Shown: positions 1 to 11,726 of the stretch, piece after piece
Layout: each line of letters begins with the position of its first letter
Numbering within the stretch: position 1 is the stretch's first letter
Assembly: GCA_033558025.1 (NCBI GenBank)
Contig: JAUCEF010000017.1
Span: forward strand, 1,240,001 to 1,304,000
DNA from: Phytophthora sp. 'mugwort'
Taxonomy: Eukaryota; Oomycota; Peronosporomycetes; Peronosporales; Peronosporaceae
Direction of reading: 5' to 3'
DNA: 64,000 nucleotides
The notes under the pieces: generated by a model
Database searches by the model: none
What the model was told of the DNA's origin: nothing
Seen by the model: only the letters and a program-made list of their open reading frames with translations
Position numbers and translations under genes: made by a program

Positions 1-2
1 TA

Positions 3-3000
3 CTCACGAACGTGTGGCACATTCCGAAGCTGTCGCGTAACCTGTTTTCGGTTGGTCGGTTCACTAAGGACGTCGGGCCAGTTATCTTCGAGAGCGACGG
101 GTGCTTCGCTGAAACGAAGAGTCTCAAGTGGAAGCTCGGCGCTCGTGAGGGCAAAGGACTGTTCAAGCTGTGCATGACTCCGATGATGCCTGACGAGGCC
201 AATGCGGCAAGTTCGAAGGATCGCCAAGGGGACACCACGTCGTACCTCTGGCACCTTCGACTTGGTCACATCGGCCATGGCGGTCTAGACGCCATCGTCA
301 AGAAGGGCTACGGTGTTGGTATCGATATGGCGTCGGTGAAGCAGTGGGAGTTATGCGACGGATGCTCACTCGGCAAGCAAACGCGAGTAAGCTACATGAA
401 GACGTCGCCAAACCGTGCCAAGCAAGTGCTAGAAGTCGTACACAGTGATGTATGCGGTCCCATGCAGACGCCGACCTTTGGAGGCAAGCGCTATTTTGTC
501 ACGTTTATCGATGACAAGTCGCACTTCTGTGTGGTGTACTTGCTGCGCAACAAGTCCGAGGTGGCCGACAAGTTCGCGCAATTCGTCGCGTTAGCTGAGA
601 CCCAGACTGGCAAGCGCGTGAAAATGCTGCGGAGCGACAACGGCGGCGAGTACACTTCGGGTGAGATGGCCAAGTTCTGTGCGGACCGTGGTATCATGCA
701 GAAGTTCACGCCGCCATACACGCCTCAGCTGAACGGAGTCGCCGAGCGCATGAACCGGACGTTGGTGGAGTGTGCGCGTTGCATGCTGGAACATGCTGGA
801 TTGCCCAAGACGTATTGGGGTGAAGCTGTCGTGACAGCTACGTTCCTCCGTAATCGGTGTCCGACGCGTGCCATCAACCACGACAAGTCGCCGCACCAGG
901 TTTGGACAGGCAAGAAACCGCTGCTAGCGAACCTCAAGGTGTTCGGTTGCCACGCGTACGTGCACGTGCCGAAGGAGAAGCGCACCAAGTTTGACGCTCG
1001 GTCGGTGCGCTGTCGGTTCCTGGGATACTCGGAGCATGAGAAAGCGTACCGTTTCGAAGAGACCAAGAGCGGTCGCGTGCTGGTGAGCCGCGACGCGCAG
1101 TTTATGGAAGACGTCTTCGACAGTGGGAGACGTGACTACCATCAGAGGGAGGTGGTGGTCATTCAAGATGAAGAGACGACGGATCAAGATTCGTTGCAGT
1201 CGGATGAAGACGACAAAGAAGAAGAAGACGAAGAAGCAGCGCGGGACGAAGGTTTTGAACCAGGCAGCAAGCGACACCCGCGGACGCAGTCGCTGGAAGA
1301 AGCTGTGGAAGTTCCAAGTGCCAAGCGGCAGAGTCGACACCTGACTCTGGACGAGATGTCGGCTGCGGCTCAAGAAAGTCAAGACTTCGAAGCTGCATAC
1401 GTCGTGAATTCAGTGGGAGAAATGCCGACCACGTTCAAGTCGGCGATGGAATCCAGCGACGCAGTCAAGTGGAAGGAGGCGTGTGACTCGGAGGTCGAGT
1501 CGCTCCGCAAGAACGAGACGTGGATCCTCGTGCCGCTGCCAAAAGGACGCAAGGCAATCGGCAACCGATGGGTGTTCCGTGTGAAGGAGAACCAGGCTGG
1601 AGAGATCGAACGGTTCAAGGCGCGCCTGGTGGCCAAGGGATTTTCGCAGAAGTACGGCATCGACTACGACGAGACTTTCGCGCCAGTGGCCAAGTTCACG
1701 TCGATCAGGATCCTGCTCAGTCTGGCGGCCAAGTACAATCTCATGGTGCACCAGATGGATGTCAAGACAGCTTTCCTGAACGGTTTGTTAGACGAAGACA
1801 TCTACATGGCACAGCCGGACGGCTACATCGATGAAAAGCACCCGGACTATGTCTGTCAGCTCAAGCGGTCTCTTTACGGTTTGAAGCAATCGCCGCGGAT
1901 GTGGAACAAGACCATCGACGACCTCATGCTCAAGCTAGGGTTCAAGAAGTGCGAGTCTGACCACTGCATCTACTTCAAGCGTGACGACCAAGACATGATC
2001 TTCGTGGCGCTATATGTCGACGACCTGATCCTCGCAAGTAACAACGACAAGCTGCTCAAGTCGACGAAGAAGGCGCTCAGTGACCGTTTCGAGATGACGG
2101 ACCTGGACCACCTCAAGTACTTCCTCGGCATGGAAATCGATCAAGATGTGACGACAGGGAAGGTGTCGATGCGGCAAACCAAGTTTGCGAAAGACATTCT
2201 GGAGAAGTTCAACATGGAGAAGAGCAACCCTGTTAAGACGCCACAGGATCCGGGCCTCAAGCTGACCAAGGCCATGTGCGAGGGCGGCTGCAAGCACGAC
2301 GAGACCATGGTAAACGTGCCATACCGGAACGCTGTGGGATGCCTCATGTATCTCATGGTAGGCACACGCCCGGACCTCGCAGCAGCAGTGGGAGTTCTCA
2401 GCCAGTTTGCAGCAGACCCATGTCCGACACACTGGCAGGCGCTCAAGAGGGTCTTCAGGTACATTCAAGGCACGAAGACGCACGGCATCGAGTTTCAAGC
2501 GAGCTGCGACGACGGACCCCAAGGCTATTCAGATGCCGACTGGGCTGGAGACATCGAGTCAAGAAGAAGTACAAGTGGCTACGCGTTCATGATGAATGGC
2601 GGATGCATCAGCTGGAGGAGCAAGAAGCAGCGGACAGTGGCGCTGTCTTCGACGGAAGCTGAGTACATGGCGCTATCGGAGGCGACACAAGAGGCGGTGT
2701 GGCTCAAGGTGTTCCTGTGCGAGCTCGGCGAGATGACAAGCGATGAAGCAATCAAGATCTACGAGGACAACCAAGGTTCCATCGCGTTGGCCAAGAATCC
2801 CGAATTCCACAAGCGCACCAAGCACATCGACATTCGCTACCATTTCGTGCGCGAGAAGGTGGAAGACGGTCAAGTGGTGCTGCAGTATGTTTCGACAACC
2901 GACATGCTGGCGGACATCATGACGAAGCCAATCTCTGCGACGCAGTTCAGTGTGCTCCGGAGCAAACTCGGCATCGAAGCGCTGAAGGCTGTCGAGTCGA

Positions 3001-3050
3001 GTGGGAGTGTTGTCAAGGAGACGTCTCGACCAGCTGCTGTATACCGGTAG
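3..3050 (+). CDS. A1: family A copia polyprotein, C-terminal 1015 residues (5' end outside window)
   Basis: The frame is open from the window edge to a TAG. It is colinear without indels with residues 360-1374 of the intact copy A3 at 12041-16165 (constant offset 13115). It holds the GAG-pre-integrase zinc-binding region (HLRLGH, CDGC), the integrase core with its D,D-35-E triad (HSDVCGP, RSDNGGEY, GVAERMNR), an acidic linker, reverse transcriptase with YVDD, and RNase H ([26 protein letters not shown]). Integrase would insert the cDNA, and RT/RNase H would make it inside virus-like particles. The last 14 codons lie inside the 3' LTR. Only a few substitutions separate A1 from A3, so A1 is recent. 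Whether its Gag and protease are intact cannot be seen here. Confidence 0.93.
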   Translation, partial: LTNVWHIPKLSRNLFSVGRFTKDVGPVIFESDGCFAETKSLKWKLGAREGKGLFKLCMTPMMPDEANAASSKDRQGDTTSYLWHLRLGHIGHGGLDAIVKKGYGVGIDMASVKQWELCDGCSLGKQTRVSYMKTSPNRAKQVLEVVHSDVCGPMQTPTFGGKRYFVTFIDDKSHFCVVYLLRNKSEVADKFAQFVALAETQTGKRVKMLRSDNGGEYTSGEMAKFCADRGIMQKFTPPYTPQLNGVAERMNRTLVECARCMLEHAGLPKTYWGEAVVTATFLRNRCPTRAINHDKSPHQVWTGKKPLLANLKVFGCHAYVHVPKEKRTKFDARSVRCRFLGYSEHEKAYRFEETKSGRVLVSRDAQFMEDVFDSGRRDYHQREVVVIQDEETTDQDSLQSDEDDKEEEDEEAARDEGFEPGSKRHPRTQSLEEAVEVPSAKRQSRHLTLDEMSAAAQESQDFEAAYVVNSVGEMPTTFKSAMESSDAVKWKEACDSEVESLRKNETWILVPLPKGRKAIGNRWVFRVKENQAGEIERFKARLVAKGFSQKYGIDYDETFAPVAKFTSIRILLSLAAKYNLMVHQMDVKTAFLNGLLDEDIYMAQPDGYIDEKHPDYVCQLKRSLYGLKQSPRMWNKTIDDLMLKLGFKKCESDHCIYFKRDDQDMIFVALYVDDLILASNNDKLLKSTKKALSDRFEMTDLDHLKYFLGMEIDQDVTTGKVSMRQTKFAKDILEKFNMEKSNPVKTPQDPGLKLTKAMCEGGCKHDETMVNVPYRNAVGCLMYLMVGTRPDLAAAVGVLSQFAADPCPTHWQALKRVFRYIQGTKTHGIEFQASCDDGPQGYSDADWAGDIESRRSTSGYAFMMNGGCISWRSKKQRTVALSSTEAEYMALSEATQEAVWLKVFLCELGEMTSDEAIKIYEDNQGSIALAKNPEFHKRTKHIDIRYHFVREKVEDGQVVLQYVSTTDMLADIMTKPISATQFSVLRSKLGIEALKAVESSGSVVKETSRPAAVYR

Positions 3051-3361
3051 GATACCGGTATGACCTTCACTCAGTGGCATCGCAATCATCCTGTGATTAC
3101 GAGACGAAGATTACGTCACGGTGTTTATGGGACGGTGTTTACGCCACGGACGATTACGCCATGGGTGGGTACAAGATTGTGGGTACATGATGGGCTCTAC
3201 GTGGCACTCCCTGATTGGCTGAAGTAACTCAGTATCCAGTAGAGAATCCAGTAGAGTGTACCCAGTAGGTAGAACTGTAGGCTTAGAGGTAGCAAGGAGT
3301 TTGCGAACTAAGGACCTAAATCAATCACTTTGCATTTTGCCATCAAGTGACCAAGCCTTTT
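3008..3361 (+). repeat. LTR of family A (L1), 354 bp, 3' LTR of A1
   Basis: It begins TGTTGTCAAGG directly after the purine-rich GAGTGGGAG and ends AAGCCTTTT. The ends are defined by comparison with four further copies (5597, 8186, 11684, 16123) and by TSDs. The next bases, ccttg, restart a minus-strand B element at its YLQG codons, so A1 was inserted in B. The expected left ccttg lies outside the window. It carries a tandem TACCGGTA palindrome at 3041-3061 and an Inr/FPR-like motif at 3325-3340. Confidence 0.93.
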
Positions 3362-5596
3362 CCTTGTAGATAGCGAAAAATGCGCTTGACCGCAACCCAG
3401 TGTTCCTCTTGGGGGTTCTCCATGAAGCGCGATACATAGCCTACTGCGTACGCGATATCCGGGCGAGTAGCAGTCATCAAGTGCATGAGGGCACCCACAG
3501 CTTCGCGAAACGGAGCGTTCACCTTGGTCGCTGCGTCACTTGGAACCAGTCGAGTGCTCATGTCTACCGGACTCACCACAGCCTTGCACTCGTCCATACC
3601 GAAACGCTCCACATAACGCCGCTGGCACATCGTCACGCTGCCGTCCGGGCCATCCACCAGCTCGATTCCAAGAACGAACACACACTTGCCACTGTCAGTC
3701 ATTTCGAAGCGTGTCTTGAGGTCGTTCTTCGTGCGTGAGATCAGCTCGGGTGAACTTCCGGTGACCAACACATCGTCCACGTAGACCAGCACGAGCACAC
3801 AGTGGCCATCGACAACCTTGATGTAGAGGCACGGGTCGAAGGCTGAAACTTGAAAACCGATAGAACACACGAATTCGTCGAAGGTCTCGTTCCATACGCG
3901 CGAAGCTTGCTTGAGACCGTAAATCGCCTTCACCAATTCCAGGCAGTCGAAATCACCATCCAGCTCGACGCCTTCAGGAACCACGCAGAACACCAACTCC
4001 TTCATGACGCCGTACAGAAATGCCGTTACCACGTCGAGTTGGTCGAGGGGCCAGTCGAAATACTTGGCAATCGCGATGACCATGCGCAGCGTCACGTACT
4101 TGACCACGGGCGAGAACGTCTCCGTGTAGTCGATGCCGTACTTTTGCTTGAAACCCTTGGCCACCAGGCGCGCCTTGTACTTCTCGATCGATCCGTCCGC
4201 TTTGCGCTTGATCTTGAACACCCACTTGGTGCCGATGGCGCGTTGTCCGTTAGGCAACTTGGCAGCACGAAACACACCACGAAGTCGCATCGACTTTAAC
4301 TCAGCACGAATCGCCTTGCGCCAGTGCAGTTGGTCGGGGCCGTTGACCGCTTCTTGGAATGTCGACGGCTCCGATAAGTCCACGGCTGCTTCGACCGCGT
4401 TGGCACTTGCACGCCAAAACACAGATGGAGTCGATTCTTCATCTTGGTCTCCAGACTTTTCTTCTTCATCTGTGTCTGTTCGGTGCGAAGGGGAGTCGTT
4501 CGGTGCACTTGCTTCTTCCAGTCCAGGTCGATGACGCACAGCGCGCGGTCTTCTGGCAGCTTCATCTTCGTCACTCGGGCGGCTCTTGCGCTTCCCTGCC
4601 TGTTTGTACTCCGTCTGGCGCGGACCATCATCGTCGATGTCGAGCGAGTCGAAGTCCAGGTCGTCGACATCTTCATCAGAAATCGACGGTGAAAATCCAA
4701 AGGTCGATTCATCGAAGTTGACATCGCGACTGATGACCACCTGCCCCGCCTCGATGTCATAAAGTCGATACGCCTTGGACACTTCTTCGTAACCCAGGAA
4801 CAGTCCAGCGCGAGCCTTGGGATCCCACTTGAGCCGCTTCTCCTTCGGAGTCAGAATGTACGTCCGACAGCCGAACACACGCATGTGCTTCACACTCGGC
4901 TTGGAGTTGTAAACGATCTCGAACGGAGTCTTGTGCTCGATCTTGGGTGACGGCAGACGATTCTTCACGTAGATGGCAGTCATGGCCGCCTCAGCCCAGA
5001 AACACTTGTCCAGCTTGGCGTGATGCAACATGCTGCGGCCGATCGTGACGATAGTTCGGATGGCTCGCTCTGCCGTGCCGTTCGTCTGGTGCGCGTACGG
5101 AACCGTGGTTTGCTGCTCGATGCCTTCGTCTTCGTAGAAGTCGTTGAGCGAGTTGGTCGCAAACTCACGAGCTCCGTCGTGCCGCACAAACTTGACCTTC
5201 TTGCCGAACTGCTTCTGCACCTTCATGATGTACGTCTTGATGCAGTCTTCGCTCTCCGACTTGGCACGCAGGCAGAAACCCTTCATGCATCCACTGGCTT
5301 CGTCCACGATCAGTAGCAGGTACTTGCTGCCGCCAAGCGAGTTTTCCTCCATGGGTCCGCAGATGTCGAAGTGGAGCAGCTCAAATGTGTCGTAGCGACG
5401 CTTGTCACGGTTGCTTGGGAATGGTTTTTGGACCATTTTACCTTGCTGGCAACCACGACACAGACTTGGTCCGCTCGACTTGAAAGGTGCCTTCGCGTCC
5501 CTGATCATGTGGTTGTCGACCATCTTGCGAAGCACCTCAACCGGAGCGTGACCCATGCGCGCGTGCAGGTCGACAGTCTTGCCACTCGTCGCCGCA
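3362..5596 (-). pseudogene. B-mid copy 1: internal fragment of a family B polyprotein (about residues 422-1171)
   Basis: This minus-strand fragment is open throughout and lies between two family A LTRs. It starts (5' side, 5596) at the GAG-pre-integrase linker and runs through the integrase (HFDICGP, RHDGARE, TAERA) and the RT (YVDD) to the start of RNase H (RIFRYLQG), where A LTR L1 cuts it. A 12-bp in-frame deletion near 3611 removes four RT residues after YV that are present in B3. Gag, the protease, most of RNase H and both B LTRs are missing, so it cannot act alone. The missing N-terminal part sits at 16477-17746, separated by the A insertion with TSD ccgca. Its transcription by read-through from the A LTRs would be antisense to B. 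Confidence 0.9.
5592..5596. repeat. TSD ccgca, left copy of the A insertion in B1
   Basis: The five bases before LTR L2 (also 8181-8185 before L3) match the five bases after L5 at 16477-16481. In undisturbed B copies ccgca occurs once, followed by ttcgccgatc or its variant. This fixes both the insertion site and the LTR ends TGTTG...CTTTT. Confidence 0.85.
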
Positions 5597-5950
5597 TGTT
5601 GTCAAGGAGACGTCTCGACCAGCTGCTGTATACCGGTAGGATACCGGTATGACCTTCACTCAGTGGCATCGCAATCATCCTGTGATTACGAGACGAAGAT
5701 TACGTCACGGTGTTTATGGGACGGTGTTTACGCCACGGACGATTACGCCATGGGTGGGTACAAGATTGTGGGTACATGATGGGCTCTACGTGGCACTCCC
5801 TGATTGGCTGAAGTAACTCAGTATCCAGTAGAGAATCCAGTAGAGTGTACCCAGTAGGTAGAACTGTAGGCTTAGAGGTAGCAAGGAGTTTGCGAACTAA
5901 GGACCTAAATCAATCACTTTGCATTTTGCCATCAAGTGACCAAGCCTTTT
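5597..5950 (+). repeat. LTR of family A (L2), 354 bp
   Basis: This is a full-length A LTR between two copies of the antisense B segment. Its left flank is the TSD ccgca. Its right flank is ccttg, the other B insertion site, so the single LTR joins two different insertion sites. That is the signature of LTR-LTR unequal recombination. Confidence 0.93.
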
Positions 5951-8185
5951 CCTTGTAGATAGCGAAAAATGCGCTTGACCGCAACCCAGTGTTCCTCTTG
6001 GGGGTTCTCCATGAAGCGCGATACATAGCCTACTGCGTACGCGATATCCGGGCGAGTAGCAGTCATCAAGTGCATGAGGGCACCCACAGCTTCGCGAAAC
6101 GGAGCGTTCACCTTGGTCGCTGCGTCACTTGGAACCAGTCGAGTGCTCATGTCTACCGGACTCACCACAGCCTTGCACTCGTCCATACCGAAACGCTCCA
6201 CATAACGCCGCTGGCACATCGTCACGCTGCCGTCCGGGCCATCCACCAGCTCGATTCCAAGAACGAACACACACTTGCCACTGTCAGTCATTTCGAAGCG
6301 TGTCTTGAGGTCGTTCTTCGTGCGTGAGATCAGCTCGGGTGAACTTCCGGTGACCAACACATCGTCCACGTAGACCAGCACGAGCACACAGTGGCCATCG
6401 ACAACCTTGATGTAGAGGCACGGGTCGAAGGCTGAAACTTGAAAACCGATAGAACACACGAATTCGTCGAAGGTCTCGTTCCATACGCGCGAAGCTTGCT
6501 TGAGACCGTAAATCGCCTTCACCAATTCCAGGCAGTCGAAATCACCATCCAGCTCGACGCCTTCAGGAACCACGCAGAACACCAACTCCTTCATTATCCC
6601 GTATAGGAATGCAGTCACCACGTCGAGTTGGTCGAGGGGCCAGCCAAAGTACTTGGCGATCGCTATGACCATGTGCAGCGTCACGTACTTGACCACGGGC
6701 GAGAACGTCTCCGTGTAGTCGATGCCGTACTTTTGCTTGAAACCCTTGGCCACCAGGCGCGCCTTGTACTTCTCGATCGATCCGTCCGCTTTGCGCTTGA
6801 TCTTGAACACCCACTTGGTGCCGATGGCGCGTTGTCCGTTAGGCAACTTGGCAGCACGAAACACACCACGAAGTCGCATCGACTTTAACTCAGCACGAAT
6901 CGCCTTGCGCCAGTGCAGTTGGTCCGGGCCGTTGACCGCTTCTTGGAATGTCGACGGCTCCGATAAGTCCACGGCTGCTTCGACCGCGTTGGCACTTGCA
7001 CGCCAAAACACAGATGGAGTCGATTCTTCATCTTGGTCTCCAGACTTTTCTTCTTCATCTGTGTCTGTTCGGTGCGAAGGGGAGTCGTTCGGTGCACTTG
7101 CTTCTTCCAGTCCAGGTCGATGACGCACAGCGCGCGGTCTTCTGGCAGCTTCATCTTCGTCACTCGGGCGGCTCTTGCGCTTCCCTGCCTGTTTGTACTC
7201 CGTCTGGCGCGGACCATCATCGTCGATGTCGAGCGAGTCGAAGTCCAGGTCGTCGACATCTTCATCAGAAATCGACGGTGAAAATCCAAAGGTCGATTCA
7301 TCGAAGTTGACATCGCGACTGATGACCACCTGCCCCGCCTCGATGTCATAAAGTCGATACGCCTTGGACACTTCTTCGTAACCCAGGAACAGTCCAGCGC
7401 GAGCCTTGGGACCCCACTTGAGCCGCTTCTCCTTCGGAGTCAGAATGTACGTCCGACAGCCGAACACACGCATGTGCTTCACACTCGGCTTGGAGTTGTA
7501 AACGATCTCGAACGGAGTCTTGTGCTCGATCTTGGGTGACGGCAGACGATTCTTCACGTAGATGGCAGTCATGGCCGCCTCAGCCCAGAAACACTTGTCC
7601 AGCTTGGCGTGATGCAACATGCTGCGGCCGATCGTGACGATAGTTCGGATGGCTCGCTCTGCCGTGCCGTTCGTCTGGTGCGCGTACGGAACCGTGGTTT
7701 GCTGCTCGATGCCTTCGTCTTCGTAGAAGTCGTTGAGCGAGTTGGTCGCAAACTCACGAGCTCCGTCGTGCCGCACAAACTTGACCTTCTTGCCGAACTG
7801 CTTCTGCACCTTCATGATGTACGTTTTGATGCAGTCTTCGCTCTCCGACTTGGCACGCAGGCAGAAACCCTTCATGCATCCACTGGCTTCGTCCACGATC
7901 AGTAGCAGGTACTTGCTGCCGCCAAGCGAGTTTTCCTCCATGGGTCCGCAGATGTCGAAGTGGAGCAGCTCAAATGTGTCGTAGCGACGCTTGTCACGGT
8001 TGCTTGGGAATGGTTTTTGGACCATTTTACCTTGCTGGCAACCACGACACAGACTTGGTCCGCTCGACTTGAAAGGTGCCTTCGCGTCCTTGATCATGTG
8101 GTTGTCGACCATCTTGCGAAGCACCTCAACCGGAGCGTGACCCATGCGCGCGTGCAGGTCGACAGTCTTGCCACTCGTCGCCGCA
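5951..8185 (-). pseudogene. B-mid copy 2: tandem duplicate of 3362-5596
   Basis: It has the same length, boundaries and 12-bp RT deletion as copy 1, at a constant offset of 2589 bp. The unit LTR+B-mid is therefore tandemly duplicated. I count about four scattered single-base differences, plus a cluster of about 13 differences within 6594-6675 (RT region around TAFLYG). The frame stays open, covering about residues 422-1171 of the B polyprotein from the pre-integrase region to the RNase H start. It is not functional for the same reasons as copy 1: no Gag, no protease and no B LTR, primer site or PPT. Confidence 0.9.
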
Positions 8186-8539
8186 TGTTGTCAAGGAGAC
8201 GTCTCGACCAGCTGCTGTATACCGGTAGGATACCGGTATGACCTTCACTCAGTGGCATCGCAATCATCCTGTGATTACGAGACGAAGATTACGTCACGGT
8301 GTTTATGGGACGGTGTTTACGCCACGGACGATTACGCCATGGGTGGGTACAAGATTGTGGGTACATGATGGGCTCTACGTGGCACTCCCTGATTGGCTGA
8401 AGTAACTCAGTATCCAGTAGAGAATCCAGTAGAGTGTACCCAGTAGGTAGAACTGTAGGCTTAGAGGTAGCAAGGAGTTTGCGAACTAAGGACCTAAATC
8501 AATCACTTTGCATTTTGCCATCAAGTGACCAAGCCTTTT
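8186..8539 (+). repeat. LTR of family A (L3), 354 bp, 5' LTR of A2
   Basis: It is preceded by ccgca (8181-8185) and followed immediately by the primer site GGTTATGAGCCC at 8540. This is the first LTR of the chain that leads into A internal sequence with a correct primer site. Confidence 0.93.
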
Positions 8540-8543
8540 GGTT

Positions 8544-11500
8544 ATGAGCCCAAGCCCCGTCTTCCCTGACCAAGACCCCGACTACGCCTTCGCCATGGAC
8601 GCCACTTCGACTACCGCCCGCATTAACAAGTTCGACGGAACTAACTTCCACACGTGGAAGTTCAAGATGCAGATGGTGCTCGAGGAGCGCGAACTGTGGG
8701 AAGTGACAAGTGGGGAAGTGAAGCTGGAGCACTGCCAGACTGCGGCGGATCAAGCGCTCTTTCGGAAGAAGTCGCGCAAGGCTGGCGATCATCTGTCTCG
8801 CGATGGAGGATTCGCAGCTGCCGCTGGTTCGCTCGGCGAGTGGCGCGCATGATGCATGGTCAAGACTGGAAGGACACTTCGAGAAGAAGAGTTTGGCCAA
8901 CAAGCTCTTTCTTCGTCGGCGTTTCTTCACGACGATGATGGACGAAGGTGATGATGTGCTGGAGCACATCAACAAGATCAAGACGCTGGCGGAGCAGCTC
9001 GACGCAGTGGGCGCTCCGGTCAGCGAGGACGACTTGGTGATCACGCTTTTGGGAAGTCTGAGCGAGTCGTACCAGTTCCTGATCACGGCGTTGGAGTCGA
9101 GAGCCGACTCACTGTCGTGGGAACTCGTGACGTCTCGGCTGCTGCATGAGGACATGAAGCGCAAGGAACAAGGTGGCGGTACGGACGGCACCACGCACGG
9201 TCAAGGTCAAGCGTTCATGACAAGCGACAACAAGCGCAAGGGTCGGCAGGCGCAGAAGACTAGTGCCTGTCACTACTGTGGCGAGCACGGACATTGGATC
9301 GCCAAGTGTCCGGTGCGAATCCGCGAGAACGCGGAGCGGCAGAGGCCGCAACGAGCGAATGTCGCGCAGAGTGAAGATGACTCTGGCGACTTCCTCTTCT
9401 CGGTTGGTGGTAACACGGGTGCCTCCAAGTCGAATGGAGTGTGGCTGGTCGACTCGGGATGCTGGAACATGCTGGATTACCCAAGACGTATTGGGGTGAA
9501 GCTGTCGTGACAGCTACGTTCCTCCGTAATCGGTGTCCGACGCGTGCCATCAACCACGACAAGTCGCCGCACCAGGTTTGGACAGGCAAGAAACCGCTGC
9601 TAGCGAACCTCAAGGTGTTCGGTTGCCACGCGTACGTGCACGTGCCGAAGGAGAAGCGCACCAAGTTTGACGCTCCGTCGGTGCGCTGTCGGTTCCTGGG
9701 ATACTCGGAGCATGAGAAAGCGTACCGTTTCGAAGAGACCAAGAGCGGTCGCGTGCTGGTGAGCCGCGACGCGCAGTTTATGGAAGACGTCTTCGACAGT
9801 GGGAGACGTGACTACCATCAGTGGGAGGTGGTGGTCATTCAAGATGAAGAGACGACGGATCAAGATTCGTTGCAGTCGGGTGAAGACGACAAAGAAGAAG
9901 AAGACGAAGAAGCAGCGCAGGACGAAGGTTTTGAACCAGGCAGCAAGCGACACCCGCGGACGCAGTCGCTGGAAGAAGCTGTGGAAGTTCCAAGTGCCAA
10001 GCGGCAGAGTCGACACCTGACTCTGGACGAGATGTCGGCTGCGGCTCAAGAAAGTCAAGACTTCGAAGCTGCATACGTCGTGAATTCAGTGGGAGAAATG
10101 CCGACCACGTTCAAGTCGGCGATGGAATCCAGCGACGCAGTCAAGTGGAAGGAGGCGTGTGACTCGGAGGTCGAGTCGCTCCGCAAGAACGAGACGTGGA
10201 TCCTCGTGCCGCTGCCAAAAGGACGCAAGGCAATCGGCAACCGATGGGTGTTCCGTGTGAAGGAGAACCAGGCTGGAGAGATCGAACGGTTCAAGGCGCG
10301 CCTGGTGGCCAAGGGATTTTCGCAGAAGTACGGCATCGACTACGACGAGACTTTCGCGCCAGTGGCCAAGTTCACGTCGATCAGGATCCTGCTCAGTCTG
10401 GCGGCCAAGTACAATCTCATGGTGCACCAGATGGATGTCAAGACAGCTTTCCTGAACGGTTTGTTAGACGAAGACATCTACATGGCACAGCCGGACGGCT
10501 ACATCGATGAAAAGCACCCGGACTATGTCTGTCAGCTCAAGCGGTCTCTTTACGGTTTGAAGCAATCGCCGCGGATGTGGAACAAGACCATCGACGACCT
10601 CATGCTCAAGCTAGGGTTCAAGAAGTGCGAGTCTGACCACTGCATCTACTTCAAGCGTGACGACCAAGACATGATCTTCGTGGCGCTATATGTCGACGAC
10701 CTGATCCTCGCAAGTAACAACGACAAGCTGCTCAAGTCGACGAAGAAGGCGCTCAGTGACCGTTTCGAGATGACGGACCTGGACCACCTCAAGTACTTCC
10801 TCGGCATGGAAATCGATCAAGATGTGACGACAGGGAAGGTGTCGATGCGGCAAACCAAGTTTGCGAAAGACATTCTGGAGAAGTTCAACATGGAGAAGAG
10901 CAACCCTGTTAAGACGCCACAGGATCCGGGCCTCAAGCTGACCAAGGCCATGTGCGAGGGCGGCTGCAAGCACGACGAGACCATGGTAAACGTGCCATAC
11001 CGGAACGCTGTGGGATGCCTCATGTATCTCATGGTAGGCACACGCCCGGACCTCGCAGCAGCAGTGGGAGTTCTCAGCCAGTTTGCAGCAGACCCATGTC
11101 CGACACACTGGCAGGCGCTCAAGAGGGTCTTCAGGTACATTCAAGGCACGAAGACGCACGGCATCGAGTTTCAAGCGAGCTGCGACGACGGACCCCAAGG
11201 CTATTCAGATGCCGACTGGGCTGGAGACATCGAGTCAAGAAGAAGTACAAGTGGCTACGCGTTCATGATGAATGGCGGATGCATCAGCTGGAGGAGCAAG
11301 AAGCAGCGGACAGTGGCGCTGTCTTCGACGGAAGCTGAGTACATGGCGCTATCGGAGGCGACACAAGAGGCGGTGTGGCTCAAGGTGTTCCTGTGCGAGC
11401 TCGGCGAGATGACAAGCGATGAAGCAATCAAGATCTACGAGGACAACCAAGGCTCCATCGCGTTGGCCAAGAATCCCGAATTCCACAAGCGCACCAAGCA

Positions 11501-11726
11501 CATCGACATTCGCTACCATTTCGTGCGCGAGAAGGTGGAAGACGGTCAAGTGGTGCTGCAGTATGTTTCGACAACCGACATGCTGGCGGACATCATGACG
11601 AAGCCAATCTCTGCGACGCAGTTCAGTGTGCTCCGGAGCAAACTCGGCATCGAAGCGCTGAAGGCTGTCGAGTCGAGTGGGAGTGTTGTCAAGGAGACGT
11701 CTCGACCAGCTGCTGTATACCGGTAG
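8544..11726 (+). pseudogene. A2: defective family A polyprotein (2-bp and 940-bp deletions)
   Basis: It starts with the same MSPSP Gag as A3 but has lost two bases near 8782, which shifts the frame and ends it near 8852. At 9458/9459 it lacks 940 bp present in A3 (A3 12958-13897). The join runs from just after the protease active-site codons (VDSG) into the integrase at MLEHAG, removing the rest of the protease, the pre-integrase domain and the D, D and E of the integrase triad. The 940-bp join shows no clear microhomology. From about 9471 on the frame is open through RT (YVDD) and RNase H to the TAG inside the next LTR. It cannot make its own integrase, but its LTRs, primer site and PPT are present, so mobilisation in trans is possible. 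Confidence 0.92.

Noticed and set aside
924..1382. Long minus-strand open frames opposite the A polyprotein (also near 2010-2522 and in every copy)
   Set aside because: They mirror the GC-rich third codon positions of the true frame, recur only where the element is repeated, and show no domain. They are shadows of the coding strand.
3008..5950. LTR, antisense B, LTR as a new non-autonomous mobile element
   Set aside because: After the first LTR there is ccttg and B sequence, with no primer site, and there is no PPT before the second LTR. The arrangement is a by-product of two insertions and LTR recombination.
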